Shown here piece by piece: positions 43,407 through 51,928 of a DNA stretch of 64,000 bases. Under the pieces are notes generated by a model, which was not told the DNA's origin, searched no databases, and saw only the letters and a program-made list of their open reading frames with translations. The translations under genes and the position numbers were made by a program. The first letter of the stretch is position 1. Each line of letters starts with the position of its first letter. The stretch comes from Bacillus massilinigeriensis (GTDB lineage Bacteria; Bacillota; Bacilli; Bacillales; Cytobacillaceae), in contig NZ_LT630337.1 in assembly GCF_900117315.1 (NCBI RefSeq), positions 2,427,601 through 2,491,600 on the forward strand, written 5' to 3'.

Positions 43407-44318
43407 CTATATCTCTGTAATTTGTACTTGAGGTATTAATTCTTCTACTCTATCCTTCGTGCATAAGCCAATTGAAAATGCTGTTGCACTGCCTGTTGCT
43501 ACACTATATCGAAATGCTTCTTTAACATCCTTCGTTTTTGTATACTGTGCGAGAAAACCTGCAACCATGGAATCACCAGCACCAACAGAGCTTTTCACTT
43601 CGCCAACTGGAGCGCTAGCATAGTACCCTTTCTCTCGATTCATGAAAATGGCCCCGTTTCCAGCAAGGGATACGATGATATTTTCAGCCCCTAAATCGAC
43701 AAGTTTTCTACAGTAAGGAATAGCCTCCTCCCAATTCGTAATCTTTGTATTGAAAAATTGTCCCAATTCATGGTGATTCGGTTTGATTAGAAATGGTTTA
43801 TAGGAGAGAATACTTTTCAATAAATCTCCTTCTGCATCCACCACAAATTTAATATGATTCTTTTGACAAATACTTAAGATTTCTTTGTAAGTATTAGGAG
43901 GCATGGAAGATGGTATACTTCCTGCAACCACCAATAAATCCTCACTTGATAATGAGCTAATAAATAATTTCAGCTGTTCAAAATCTTCATTACTAATCTT
44001 GGGACCGGTAGCATTTATTTCTGTCTCTTTTTCACCCTTTATTTTCACATTAATTCTTGTATCCTCTTTTACACGAATGAAGTGAGTCACTATATCTTCT
44101 TTTATTAGATAGCTTTTAATAAAATTCCCTGTAAAGCCTCCAATAAAGCCACTTGCTAAACTATTCACTCCCAACCTCTTCAAGACACGGGAAACGTTAA
44201 TACCCTTTCCACCAGGAAATTTTGTATCCTTTTTGATTCGATTCAGTTCCCCTAGCCTTACAGAATCTAATTCAACCACGTAATCTAGCGAGGGATTTAA
44301 CGTTACGGTATTAATCAT
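43407..44318 (-). CDS. fruK: 1-phosphofructokinase
   Basis: A 303-aa PfkB/ribokinase-family kinase that phosphorylates fructose 1-phosphate to fructose 1,6-bisphosphate. N-terminal TLNPSLDYVVELD and FPGGKGINVSRVLKRLG, VVAGSIPSSMPPNTYKEIL in the middle, and the C-terminal anion-hole signature VKSSVGAGDSMVAGFLAQY with the catalytic Asp. Its ATG overlaps the fruR stop by four bases (ATGA), so translation is coupled. Second gene of the operon. Confidence 0.95.
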   Translation of the reverse strand: MINTVTLNPSLDYVVELDSVRLGELNRIKKDTKFPGGKGINVSRVLKRLGVNSLASGFIGGFTGNFIKSYLIKEDIVTHFIRVKEDTRINVKIKGEKETEINATGPKISNEDFEQLKLFISSLSSEDLLVVAGSIPSSMPPNTYKEILSICQKNHIKFVVDAEGDLLKSILSYKPFLIKPNHHELGQFFNTKITNWEEAIPYCRKLVDLGAENIIVSLAGNGAIFMNREKGYYASAPVGEVKSSVGAGDSMVAGFLAQYTKTKDVKEAFRYSVATGSATAFSIGLCTKDRVEELIPQVQITEI

Positions 44319-45064
44319 GATGTCACAACCTTTATGGTAGTTTTGCTGGAGTATTGAGCTTCTAGGTCACTATCTAGCTCATTTGTAATGATTGTTGCCT
44401 CGTGAAGCTCGGCAATTTTCGCAAAGGAAATTTCGGAAAATTTAGAGGAATCACTCACCACAAACACCTCACGCGCTAGAGAAACAGCCACATTTTTTAT
44501 CATCGCCTCTTCTTGATCAGGAGTTGTATAACCCATTTGTGGGTGAATTCCATTAACTCCTAAAAAGCATTTATCAAATCGATAAAGCTCTAAGCTTGAT
44601 AAAGCCCCTCTTCCAATAAGTGCTTTCGTAATTGGCTTCGCATACCCGCCCAATAGGTAAGTATGTATTCCCCTTTCGATTAAGGCATTGACATGAGTTA
44701 ATCCATTAGTGACAACTACGATATCCTTTGGAAGGTATTGAATCATTTCATAAATAGTAGATCCTGCATCCAAGTATATACAGTCACCCTCTTCAACTAG
44801 ATTTGCAGCATATTGACCGATTTTTTGTTTTTCTTGATTGTTTTTGACTGCTTTTTCAGTCATGCTTAGCTCTTCTAATTTTCCCTGCAGTCTTGCTGCT
44901 CCCCCGTGGATTCTTTTTAAATACTTTTCCTGCTCCAATTGTGTTAAATCGCGTCTGATTGTGGATTCTGAAGTATCAGTAGCTTCAACTAATTCTGCAA
45001 TCTTAACAATGTTTTTTTCTTTTAGTAATTGTAAAATGATTCGATGTCTTTCAGGTGTAAGCAA
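44315..45064 (-). CDS. fruR: DeoR-family fructose operon repressor
   Basis: A 249-aa DeoR-type repressor. The N-terminal winged helix reads MLTPERHRIILQLLKEKNIVKIAELVEATDTSESTIRRDLTQLEQEKYLKRIHGGA; the C-terminal sugar-phosphate sensor domain carries YLDAGSTIYEMIQYL, VVTNGLTHVNAL and the Asp/Lys pair region FVVSDSSKFSEISFAKIAEL. FruR of this type is normally released from DNA by fructose 1-phosphate. Starts at TTG (45064) with GGGAGTG upstream. First gene of the operon, so it is autoregulated through the operators at 45134-45201. Confidence 0.93.
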   Translation of the reverse strand: MLTPERHRIILQLLKEKNIVKIAELVEATDTSESTIRRDLTQLEQEKYLKRIHGGAARLQGKLEELSMTEKAVKNNQEKQKIGQYAANLVEEGDCIYLDAGSTIYEMIQYLPKDIVVVTNGLTHVNALIERGIHTYLLGGYAKPITKALIGRGALSSLELYRFDKCFLGVNGIHPQMGYTTPDQEEAMIKNVAVSLAREVFVVSDSSKFSEISFAKIAELHEATIITNELDSDLEAQYSSKTTIKVVTS

Positions 45065-45114
45065 TTCATCACTCCCTAAAAAAGATTAGTTTCTTATTTA
45101 TGGTTTCAGTCTAC

Positions 45115-45129
45115 TGTAAACGATTTCAA
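45115..45129 (-). promoter_or_regulatory. CcpA cre site in the fru promoter region
   Basis: Reverse strand TTGAAATCGTTTACA matches the cre consensus WTGNAANCGNWNNCW at every fixed position. It lies about 50 bases upstream of the fruR start, so glucose should repress the operon. Confidence 0.7.
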
Positions 45130-45133
45130 AAAT

Positions 45134-45201
45134 CAATCAATTTCTTTCAAAAATATTCAATTTCTTTCAACAGCGTTCACATTTTTGAAAGATTTTGATT
45201 G
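45134..45201 (-). promoter_or_regulatory. FruR operator cluster
   Basis: Two direct copies of TTGAAAGAAATTGA on the reverse strand (45134-45150 and 45156-45170, 20 bases apart) and one inverted copy TTGAAAGATTTTGATTG (45185-45201). DeoR-family repressors typically bind such repeated sites. The gap also contains no gene. Confidence 0.6.
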
Positions 45202-45302
45202 TTTCTTGACTGCTTTTAATTATTTATTCACTAAACCACATAAACACATACAAACTAATACTCACCTTCAACTATCAATTTGCTTTGGGGTGAGTCTTTT
45301 TA

Positions 45303-45332
45303 TGAATAAATTATTATTATGCTCAAATAATA
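45303..45332 (+). promoter_or_regulatory. Sigma-G-like promoter of sspH
   Basis: TGAATA (45303-45308), 17 bases, AATAATA (45326-45332); the -35 is an exact sigma-G match and the -10 agrees at five of seven positions. Suits a small acid-soluble spore protein gene. Confidence 0.5.
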
Positions 45333-45381
45333 TAATGGAACTTATTTAATGGATGAACCTTGCTAAGGAGTGAAAAGAAGG

Positions 45382-45561
45382 ATGGAAGCAAATAGAGTGA
45401 AACAAATCCTATCATCATCTGCTGACGTAGAAGTAAAATATAATGGTGCATCGGTCTGGATTGACCAATTAAATGAGGATGGTAGAACAGCAACTGTTCA
45501 TCTAAGAGGTCCTCTTGAGGAAAGAACCATTGTTGAAATTGATGAACTAACCGAATCCTGA
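45382..45561 (+). CDS. sspH: H-type small acid-soluble spore protein
   Basis: A 59-aa forespore protein of the SASP-H family. It starts MEANRVKQILSSSADVEVKY and continues with NGASVWIDQLNEDGRTATVHLR, which matches the family pattern (R-x-x-x-I-L-x-S...V-x-Y-x-G...V-W-I-...A-x-V). H-type SASPs are minor, not the alpha/beta DNA-binding type. The ATG at 45382 is preferred; a GTG 12 bases upstream overlaps the AAGGAG. A sigma-G-like promoter precedes it. Function beyond the spore core is unknown. Confidence 0.88.
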   Translation: MEANRVKQILSSSADVEVKYNGASVWIDQLNEDGRTATVHLRGPLEERTIVEIDELTES

Positions 45562-45675
45562 ATTATTTTATTTACGAGTGCTAGTTCAATATGATATCAT
45601 CAATATATTGAGTATTATATCTAACTAGATACTACATATTGTGTAATTTGTTATTCGATCTACTTGTCTCATTTT

Positions 45676-45709
45676 TTCCCGTTTCTAAAATGGAACGGGA
45701 TATTTTTTC
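45676..45709 (+). terminator. Terminator after sspH
   Basis: CCCGTTTC / GGAACGGG with a six-base loop, followed by ATTTTTT. A T-rich flank on the other side is also present. Confidence 0.7.
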
Positions 45710-45781
45710 TAAAAATTACCTAGAGTCAGGAAATTGGACCAAACTCAATCTAATAAATCAAAAACTAATCCTAAAAAATAG

Positions 45782-45814
45782 AAAAGACACTATGTTGATG
45801 ATAGTGTCTTTTGA
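45782..45814. terminator. Terminator of the EamA transporter gene
   Basis: AAAAGACACTAT / ATAGTGTCTTTT perfect stem with a seven-base loop, directly downstream of the minus-strand gene at 45840 and usable in both directions. Confidence 0.8.
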
Positions 45815-45839
45815 TCATAAATGATAAATATTTATTCCA

Positions 45840-46676
45840 TCATATTTTCGTAAAAATAATGCCAATCAAGGCCGACAATACTCCAAATACTTGATATATT
45901 TTTAACCGTTCTCTATAGAACCAGCAGCCTCCTAAGATAACCACCAAACAATTTAAGCTGACAATTGGAAAAACAATGCTGGCGGTACCTGTATTTAAAG
46001 CGAAGAAATACATCCCATAACCTGTAACACTAAGTAAACCAACAAGTGCTCCAATTTTCACCTCAGATTGATTCCATTTCTCTTTTTCTACTACACTATT
46101 AATTGCAAGATATGTTGTACCCGCACCATACATGCAAATCAATGTATCGATGGAGTCAATGTGTAAGTAGGTAGATGTTTTCATTAGGATCCCGAGAATT
46201 CCAAATGAACAAATAGCTAGGATCACTCTAATAAGCCAAGAACCATAATTCTTATTAGCAGAAGTACTAGATGAATACTGAATTACTAGAGCAGAACCAA
46301 GGATTAAAACAATCCCAAACCATTGAATAAGGGTAATCTGCTCGTGAAAAATAAACGCAGCACAAATAATCGGGAAAATGGTATTTATGCCGATCAATGG
46401 TGCCGTTAGACTAGCTGGTCCCACATCATAGGCCTTTGTCATTTGAATATTTCCAATCGCATTTAAAATACCAATCAAGGCTCCAATCAATACTGTTACT
46501 AAATTTAAATCTGGTATCCCTACCATCATTCCATAACCAATTGATAATATAAAAGCAACAAGATAAAAGAAAAACTGAATATGAATCTTTGAAAGCCCTC
46601 TTTCTGTACACCACTTAAAAATCATATTATTCGTACCGAAGCAAAGCATTGTGATAAATGCAGCTGCAATCCACAT
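45840..46676 (-). CDS. EamA/DMT-family transporter
   Basis: A 278-aa inner-membrane protein with ten hydrophobic helices in two repeated halves, typical of the drug/metabolite transporter family. Half one has MLCFGTNNMIFKWCTERGL and NAIGNIQMTKAYDVGPASLTAPLIGINTIFPIICAAFIFHEQITLIQWFGIVLILGSALVIQ; half two ends LNCLVVILGGCWFYRERLKIYQVFGVLSALIGIIFTK, both with the family's final EamA signature. The ATG at 46676 has AAGGA six bases upstream and is favoured over the frame start at 46706. Substrate unknown. Confidence 0.85.
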   Translation of the reverse strand: MWIAAAFITMLCFGTNNMIFKWCTERGLSKIHIQFFFYLVAFILSIGYGMMVGIPDLNLVTVLIGALIGILNAIGNIQMTKAYDVGPASLTAPLIGINTIFPIICAAFIFHEQITLIQWFGIVLILGSALVIQYSSSTSANKNYGSWLIRVILAICSFGILGILMKTSTYLHIDSIDTLICMYGAGTTYLAINSVVEKEKWNQSEVKIGALVGLLSVTGYGMYFFALNTGTASIVFPIVSLNCLVVILGGCWFYRERLKIYQVFGVLSALIGIIFTKI

Positions 46677-46773
46677 GATGATCCTTCTTTCTCTGATTAA
46701 TCCCATATTATTCTAATACCAGAGAAATTATTTCACAATACTTTTTTGGTATATTTTTACGAAATTGTAATTA

Positions 46774-47400
46774 TCATTTCTTTTGACATTTTATCATCAT
46801 AAATGTAAATGGTGGTTTATTCTCCATATTCTTATGCGGCTCAATAATTTTCGAGAATTCTATCAATCCATATTTTCCAAATTCCTGCTTGATTGAGTCA
46901 GAATCATAAAAAAACATTTTTACTCCATCCATTATCTCGAAATAATCTTTATCCAGTTGTTTGCCCTTTCCATACATAGGGGCTTCCTTTGATATAGTTG
47001 TAAAAATCAAATAACCACCTGGTTTTAACTGGTTATAGCAATCCTTAATAAACTTTTCCCTATCATGGTGATTTAATAAGTGAATCAATGCATAGCAAAA
47101 TATTCCATCATAAAGTTTGTTATCAAAAGGCATGTCGATTACTGAACCATGAAAAATATTTATATTCATCCCATTTTGTCTTGCCAAATCAATGGCTGTT
47201 TTTGAAATTTCAATACCTGTTACATTTATTCCTTTATCAAGAAAAACCTTTGCATTTCTACCATATCCAATACCAGGAATCAATATATCCTTTACTTTCT
47301 TTTCAAGGAAAAACTCACTGGTCCATATTGCAGAGTCTGAGGGTTCAAAGCCCCACATCGTTTGATTTTCAATAAAACTCGATTCCCAAAATTCTGTCAT
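46774..47400 (-). CDS. SAM-dependent methyltransferase, class I
   Basis: A 208-aa methyltransferase. Motif I is ILIPGIGYGRNAKVFLDKGINVTGIEISKTAIDLARQNG (GxGxG-type GIGYGRNA plus the acidic residue at the end of strand 2), followed by IDMPFDNKLYDGIFCYALIHLL (motifs II-III) and LKPGGYLIFTTISKE (post-motif). It resembles TehB/UbiE-like small-molecule methyltransferases, with an N-terminal MWGFEPSDSAIW segment. An AGGAGACCTAAGG-type region lies upstream of the ATG. Substrate unknown, with no biosynthetic neighbours. Confidence 0.82.
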   Translation of the reverse strand: MTEFWESSFIENQTMWGFEPSDSAIWTSEFFLEKKVKDILIPGIGYGRNAKVFLDKGINVTGIEISKTAIDLARQNGMNINIFHGSVIDMPFDNKLYDGIFCYALIHLLNHHDREKFIKDCYNQLKPGGYLIFTTISKEAPMYGKGKQLDKDYFEIMDGVKMFFYDSDSIKQEFGKYGLIEFSKIIEPHKNMENKPPFTFMMIKCQKK

Positions 47401-47627
47401 GCCTTAGGTCTCCTTTTCAAATAATGTTCCTCTTTCCTAAAAATCTATTGTTAATAGGATTAAAATTTTAATTGTTCAAATTTGTATCTTCTACAATTTT
47501 CCACCTAAACATAGCAATATTATCGCATATTCATGACTTCTTAACATTAATTTAAAAATCTATCTGTAGAGAAGACTCAAAAAGCCCCTTCTTAAATATG
47601 GAATAAATTAAATGATTAATGGTAAGC

Positions 47628-48581
47628 TTACCATTCCACGGTAGAGCTAGAAACACGCTTAATTCCCCTTATGGATGCTATTTTTTCAATTAGCGAATGC
47701 ATAGCGAGGTCCTTATTTTTCGCTTCAATCATGATGTCAAAATCATGATTAAGTTCCTTTGCCATTTTTAAGAAAGGCATGATGAATTCCAAAGAGACAT
47801 AATCTGAATGGGACCGAAAAGCAGTATCCGATTTTGGTGAAGAGATATGGACCTTTGGCAGGAGATTCCTATTATGCCAGGTGTGGAAGATACTCTCTAG
47901 GTTTTGGGATAAATCCACCTCTCCTGTATTTGCCATATGGTGATGGTAATCAAGAATCAAAGGGATATTTTCCTTTTCACACGCTTTGAGGGTTTCCTCC
48001 ACGTTATACGTTTTATCATCGTTTTCTAGGGTCATATGCTCTTTTATATGGATGGGTAATTTTTTTACATTTTCGTGAAAACGTTTTAGGGAAGTGGTCT
48101 TATCTCCATATGATCCACCAATATGAATATTGATGATTGCTTGTTCTGTCACTCCCATTTCTTCTAGCATGGCATAGTGGTATTCCATATCTTTCACTGC
48201 ATTTCGTGTCACGTTATCTTTTGAACTTGTAAAAAGAGTGAATTGATTAGGGTGAAAACTGGGGCGTATGTTTCCTTTCTTTATCAATCGGCCGAGCTCC
48301 ATCCATTCCTCTTTGAAAGGTGTAACAAAGTCCCATATCACTTCTGGATGAGTGGCTAGAGGGACAAGTGAACTAGAGAAACGATATAAATGAATCTCAT
48401 GCGCCATGTTATAGTAAAGAATTCTTTTCGTGTGAAGGATATTTTGTGCGGTCACTTCCTTGAGCTTTTCCATCCGCTCGGTTTTAGGAAGTGCAGAATA
48501 ACGAGCAAATGTTAAGGATTTTGAAGGGCTAGCGTCCCATAAAGCTACTGCATTTGCAACATAACCAAATCGAATTTTCAT
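47628..48581 (-). CDS. uvsE: UV DNA damage endonuclease
   Basis: A 317-aa UVDE-family TIM-barrel endonuclease that nicks 5' of UV photoproducts to start alternative excision repair. Diagnostic segments: MKIRFGYVANAVALWDASPSKSLTFA, SFHPNQFTLFTSSKDNVTRNA, IINIHIGGSYGDKTTSLKRF, LENDDKTYN and ILDYHHHMAN, which provide the metal-binding His, Glu and Asp residues. KVHISSPKSDTAFRSHSDY and DIMIEAKNKDLA complete the site. Length is typical of B. subtilis YwjD/UvsE. It is useful to spore formers exposed to light. Monocistronic. Confidence 0.95.
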   Translation of the reverse strand: MKIRFGYVANAVALWDASPSKSLTFARYSALPKTERMEKLKEVTAQNILHTKRILYYNMAHEIHLYRFSSSLVPLATHPEVIWDFVTPFKEEWMELGRLIKKGNIRPSFHPNQFTLFTSSKDNVTRNAVKDMEYHYAMLEEMGVTEQAIINIHIGGSYGDKTTSLKRFHENVKKLPIHIKEHMTLENDDKTYNVEETLKACEKENIPLILDYHHHMANTGEVDLSQNLESIFHTWHNRNLLPKVHISSPKSDTAFRSHSDYVSLEFIMPFLKMAKELNHDFDIMIEAKNKDLAMHSLIEKIASIRGIKRVSSSTVEW

Positions 48582-48772
48582 TATTTGACCCTCAAATAAA
48601 ATATTTTTCGTGTGAATCGCAATGATTTCTACCCTTTATATATTGTTCTAAAGGGGAAATTTTACACAGGAGGTTCGTATTCCTTTTTATGGAAGAATAC
48701 TAAAAAATCATTTTTTCATAAAGATTACTTACTGATTGCCAGGCTTCTAAAGAAAAGAAGGTTGCCAGCATC

Positions 48773-48817
48773 GTAAAAAAAAATGCACAAACCTCAATGG
48801 TTCGTGCATTTTTTTTA
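48773..48817. terminator. Bidirectional terminator
   Basis: ATGCAC..ACC / GGT..GTGCAT stem, a five-base loop, with A9 on the left and T9 on the right. It ends the VIT-family gene and could also stop read-through from the other strand. Confidence 0.85.
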
Positions 48818-49510
48818 CGATAGCCATTTTGCGAGACCAAATGCCACAGCAGCTGCCAGTCCACCAACGATCATCGTTTGAATAGCATTCTTTCTAGGAG
48901 ATGCTCCTGTAAATTTCCCTTTTATATACCCAAATACAAGTAGAGCAACCAAAGTGATTATCACAGACATTTTTAAGGCTAATGCCGGTTGGGGAATAAC
49001 CATGTAAGGAAATAGTGGGATTAATCCTCCAACGATATAGGATATAGCAATTGTAATGGCACTTCTTCGCGCCCTATTTGGGTCAGGCTTCTCAAGTCCT
49101 AGCTCAAACCTCATCATGAAATCTACCCATTTATCAGGGTGGTTTTTCATCGTTGCCGTAATAGAATTGATTTGTTCCTCCTCTAACCCATACTCCCTAA
49201 ACACCTCAGCTACTTCTTCCTCTTCTCTTTCCGGAACTTCAATAACTTCCCTTCGCTCTCTTTCCAATTCTGCTTCGTAATGCTCCTCTTCCGTTTTTCC
49301 AGCCAAGTATCCGCCAAGTCCCATGGCAATAGACCCGGCAGCAATTTCTGCTCCACCCGCAGTCAAAATTAAGCCTACGGAATCAACTGCTCCTGACAAT
49401 CCTGCAGCTAAAGCAAATGGCACGGTAAGTCCATCTGACATACCAATCACAATATCACGAACTAAATCGGAATTCGTAAAGTGTTTTTCTTCATGCATAT
49501 GGTCGTTCAT
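48815..49510 (-). CDS. VIT1/CCC1-family iron or manganese transporter
   Basis: A 231-aa membrane protein of the vacuolar iron transporter family. Five helices: IVIGMSDGLTVPFALAAGLSGA, LILTAGGAEIAAGSIAMGLGGYLAG, then a long acidic cytoplasmic segment (about 75-140, EEEHYEAELERERREVIEVPEREEEEVAEVF) that in plant VIT1 binds metal, and three C-terminal helices with AISYIVGGLIPLFPY. The SDG and GG motifs are diagnostic. It likely exports Fe2+ or Mn2+ from the cytoplasm. The ATG at 49510 has GAAGGAAAAA upstream; the longer frame to 49534 is less likely. Monocistronic. Confidence 0.9.
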   Translation of the reverse strand: MNDHMHEEKHFTNSDLVRDIVIGMSDGLTVPFALAAGLSGAVDSVGLILTAGGAEIAAGSIAMGLGGYLAGKTEEEHYEAELERERREVIEVPEREEEEVAEVFREYGLEEEQINSITATMKNHPDKWVDFMMRFELGLEKPDPNRARRSAITIAISYIVGGLIPLFPYMVIPQPALALKMSVIITLVALLVFGYIKGKFTGASPRKNAIQTMIVGGLAAAVAFGLAKWLS

Positions 49511-49717
49511 TGTTTTTCCTTCTTTCTCAATCACTCATTCGTTTAAACGCTGTAAATGCCCATCATTATTAATATAATATACAAAAATAAAATTACACCT
49601 TTGAAAAAGGTAAAGTTATAAGAACAAGAAAAGGATTTTCTAACCTGAGAAAGGAATCATTATCCGTGGAACTATACTCAATTTCTTACGTCTATTTATG
49701 TTAAAGGAGTGGTTTTA

Positions 49718-50422
49718 TTGAAAAAATTAGCCATTTTCATTCTTCTACTAGGAACTCTCGCTAGCTGCAAAGCTCTCCCCATAAGGACTCATGTTGAAAT
49801 TGAATGGGTAGATTTTATTAAATGGAATGGAAAGGAATATAACGGAATTTATACAGCGGAATTGGCTGATGAAAAATCTATTGGGGGAAAAATTGGAGAA
49901 GTCAAATTTAAAGTTGCAGACAATATCTTTGACACACATTACAAAATAAAAAATGGTGACGCTGCGTTTCATGAAAAAGGAACAGAAATTTATGAAATAA
50001 AGGGATATCCAGATTATATAGCCGTGAAATCCCCAGATAAAATAAATGGATATGCTGTATATTATGATATCGATGAGTCAGAGTATAACTGGTACTTCAA
50101 ACAAGTTCCACTTACAAAAGTAAGCCAAATTGAAATTTACCAATTGATGGTTTCTAATGAAAACAAAAAGGTAAGTGAATTGAAAACGAATAAAGAGGTC
50201 GAACGCTTCCTTCAACTATTAAAGAACAGTCGAGAGAATCCAAACTTCGAACCAAACATGGAAAAAGGTGATCCGACCTATTATGATATTCTATTATATA
50301 CGGATGGACCTATTGCATATAAATACGATCTACAGTTTGATGGCTTCACTTATTTTTGGCATCCATGGGATACGAATATCTTATCTAATGATATTAATAA
50401 ATTTATTCCATCTAAGCCATAA
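49718..50422 (+). CDS. Putative lipoprotein of unknown function
   Basis: A 234-aa protein with a lipoprotein signal sequence (KKLAIFILLLGTLASCKAL; lipobox LASC). The rest is a soluble, Tyr/Lys-rich domain with VEIEWVDFIKWNGKEYNGIYTAELADE, VKFKVADNIFDTHYKIKNGDAAFHEKGTEIYEIKGYP and a C-terminal FLQLLKNSRENPNF segment. It resembles Bacillus lipoproteins that share a WVDFIKWNGKxY start, but no function is known to me. The TTG at 49718 has AAAGGAG eight bases upstream, better than the GTG at 49709. It is convergent with a small membrane gene three bases away. Confidence 0.75.
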   Translation: MKKLAIFILLLGTLASCKALPIRTHVEIEWVDFIKWNGKEYNGIYTAELADEKSIGGKIGEVKFKVADNIFDTHYKIKNGDAAFHEKGTEIYEIKGYPDYIAVKSPDKINGYAVYYDIDESEYNWYFKQVPLTKVSQIEIYQLMVSNENKKVSELKTNKEVERFLQLLKNSRENPNFEPNMEKGDPTYYDILLYTDGPIAYKYDLQFDGFTYFWHPWDTNILSNDINKFIPSKP

Positions 50423-50425
50423 ACC

Positions 50426-50608
50426 TTATCTCCTTCTTTTTATCCACTTGATTAAAATGAAGGTTAAGACTAAATATATCAAAATGACGACTCCAAGGGT
50501 AATCATTCTTTCCTGGGTTGAACCATCTGCTAACAATACTGGTCCTAAACCAAAGAAGGTTACCCCTAAGTAAAGCAAAACAAAAATGGTGGAAATCAAC
50601 CATTTCAT
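50426..50608 (-). CDS. Small membrane protein, two helices
   Basis: A 60-aa protein with two hydrophobic helices (WLISTIFVLLYLGVTFFGLG, about 3-22, and MITLGVVILIYLVLTFILI, about 35-53) and a basic C-terminus (KWIKRRR). GGGAGTG stands nine bases upstream of the ATG, which supports a real gene. No family recognised. It sits downstream of another possible small ORF and of the CPBP gene, all on the minus strand, so the three could form one transcript. Confidence 0.6.
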   Translation of the reverse strand: MKWLISTIFVLLYLGVTFFGLGPVLLADGSTQERMITLGVVILIYLVLTFILIKWIKRRR

Positions 50609-50652
50609 CTAGAATCACTCCCGATTTTTCCCATACAAATCTTTCCCCTTTT

Positions 50653-50886
50653 CTATAGAGTATACAAGGAATCGTATAATGGTACTTTGATAATTAAAAT
50701 ACCATACATCCCACTTCTTTCAAGGTATGTACGGTATCGCCATCTTAGGGCTCCATTTAATATAAACGTATAGACAACGACTGAGATCACCACAAATATG
50801 ACAAGCCCTAAATAAATCATACCTGCTATAGCACCAACATACTCAAGAGCCAAAGGAACAAAAAAGGTAATCTCACCTAATATCAT
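50653..50886 (-). CDS. Uncertain small membrane ORF, possibly a gene remnant
   Basis: A 77-codon frame with two hydrophobic stretches (ITFFVPLALEYVGAIAGMIYLG and FVVISVVVYTFILNGALRW) followed by a polar tail. There is no clear ribosome binding site before the ATG, and the in-frame sequence continues open upstream into the end of the CPBP gene, so the start may be lost. It could be a decayed gene or a real small membrane protein translated by coupling. Confidence is low. Confidence 0.35.
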   Translation of the reverse strand: MILGEITFFVPLALEYVGAIAGMIYLGLVIFVVISVVVYTFILNGALRWRYRTYLERSGMYGILIIKVPLYDSLYTL

Positions 50887-50917
50887 TAAGAAAAGTCCAA
50901 AAGACCTTTTGCTCCTA

Positions 50918-51748
50918 TCAAGGTTGAGCTTTTAAGCTTCCTCTATATAAGAATCCTAATAAAAGAACTACAATTAATAATACCGGTGTAAAGATAAGAC
51001 TAGATTCTAAGCCATATCCTGCACCATTCCAAATGTTTTTATCACTGTATATTACAGAGAAAAGTGATTCGACATCTTTCCCTCCATTTCTAAATCCAAA
51101 TATGGAAGACTGTAAAAAGTTCATCAAAAAGTGAATTCCAATTGGCATCCATAAACTTCCTGAAAACACTCGGCTTTGGGACATTATTAAAGATAATAGG
51201 AAGATATTCACTATTTCGATAAAAAGAAACTCAAGGGGCTTTGAAAACGAATAAGGATTCAATAGATGGATGGCTGCAAACAAAAGAGAGTTTGTAATTA
51301 TTGCAGTTTTTACCCCATATGCTTCTTTATAAAGTCCATAGAAGTACCCACGAAACAGCCACTCCTCCCCAAGCCCTACGATTAGAAATAATAAAGCCTG
51401 ACTGATTACTAATTCCATCTTAAAGGAATGGTCTTCTAATGTTACTTTTCCACCAAGTATCATAATAGACATTGATATAGCAACTACAATGGAGATAATC
51501 ATAAGCCCCATAAAGATATTACTGATAGTGTGACGATCCCTCCAACCTACAACCCAGCCTTTCTTTCTCTCAAACAATAAATACATAGTGAAGGCAGTTA
51601 ATCCTAAACTAATTGGAGTTAGTAACTCCCCACTCTCTTTTTCATTTAATACACTTTGTGTAAAACCGTTTAATATAATTATTAATCCCAAAAGCAGAAC
51701 CACACTTAAAATTGTTTTACCAATAATCCCTAATAATTTTTTATTCAC
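50918..51748 (-). CDS. CPBP-family intramembrane glutamic protease homologue
   Basis: A 276-aa membrane protein with about eight helices and the CAAX/Abi (CPBP) signature. Motif 1 is GLGEEWLFRGYFYGL (EExxxR), motif 2 is NSLLFAAIHLLNP with the FxxxH histidine, and the third site is WMPIGIHFLMNFLQSS. These residues form the catalytic site in CPBP proteases; some family members process prenylated peptides or confer bacteriocin immunity, but no bacteriocin gene is seen nearby. The start is GTG (51748), with GGGAG about nine bases upstream. Confidence 0.85.
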   Translation of the reverse strand: MNKKLLGIIGKTILSVVLLLGLIIILNGFTQSVLNEKESGELLTPISLGLTAFTMYLLFERKKGWVVGWRDRHTISNIFMGLMIISIVVAISMSIMILGGKVTLEDHSFKMELVISQALLFLIVGLGEEWLFRGYFYGLYKEAYGVKTAIITNSLLFAAIHLLNPYSFSKPLEFLFIEIVNIFLLSLIMSQSRVFSGSLWMPIGIHFLMNFLQSSIFGFRNGGKDVESLFSVIYSDKNIWNGAGYGLESSLIFTPVLLIVVLLLGFLYRGSLKAQP

Positions 51749-51852
51749 CCTTCTTTTCTCCCTTCACTTTCGATAATCTAATAGTAAGGGAGAATAGTCA
51801 TAATTTCTTAGTGCATTAAGTAATGAAGAAAGTCATAAAAAATTTTTTCATT

Positions 51853-51906
51853 AAAAAGGTCCATATCTTTGATGACCAATAGTAATCAAAGATACAGACC
51901 TTTTTA
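51853..51906 (-). terminator. Terminator of the two-component operon
   Basis: AAAAAGGTC..ATATCTTTGAT pairs with ATCAAAGATAC..GACCTTTTT; on the reverse strand it ends in TTTTTAA. Downstream of the response regulator. Confidence 0.8.
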
Positions 51907-51928
51907 TAGACATAAACTCATTGTCTTA

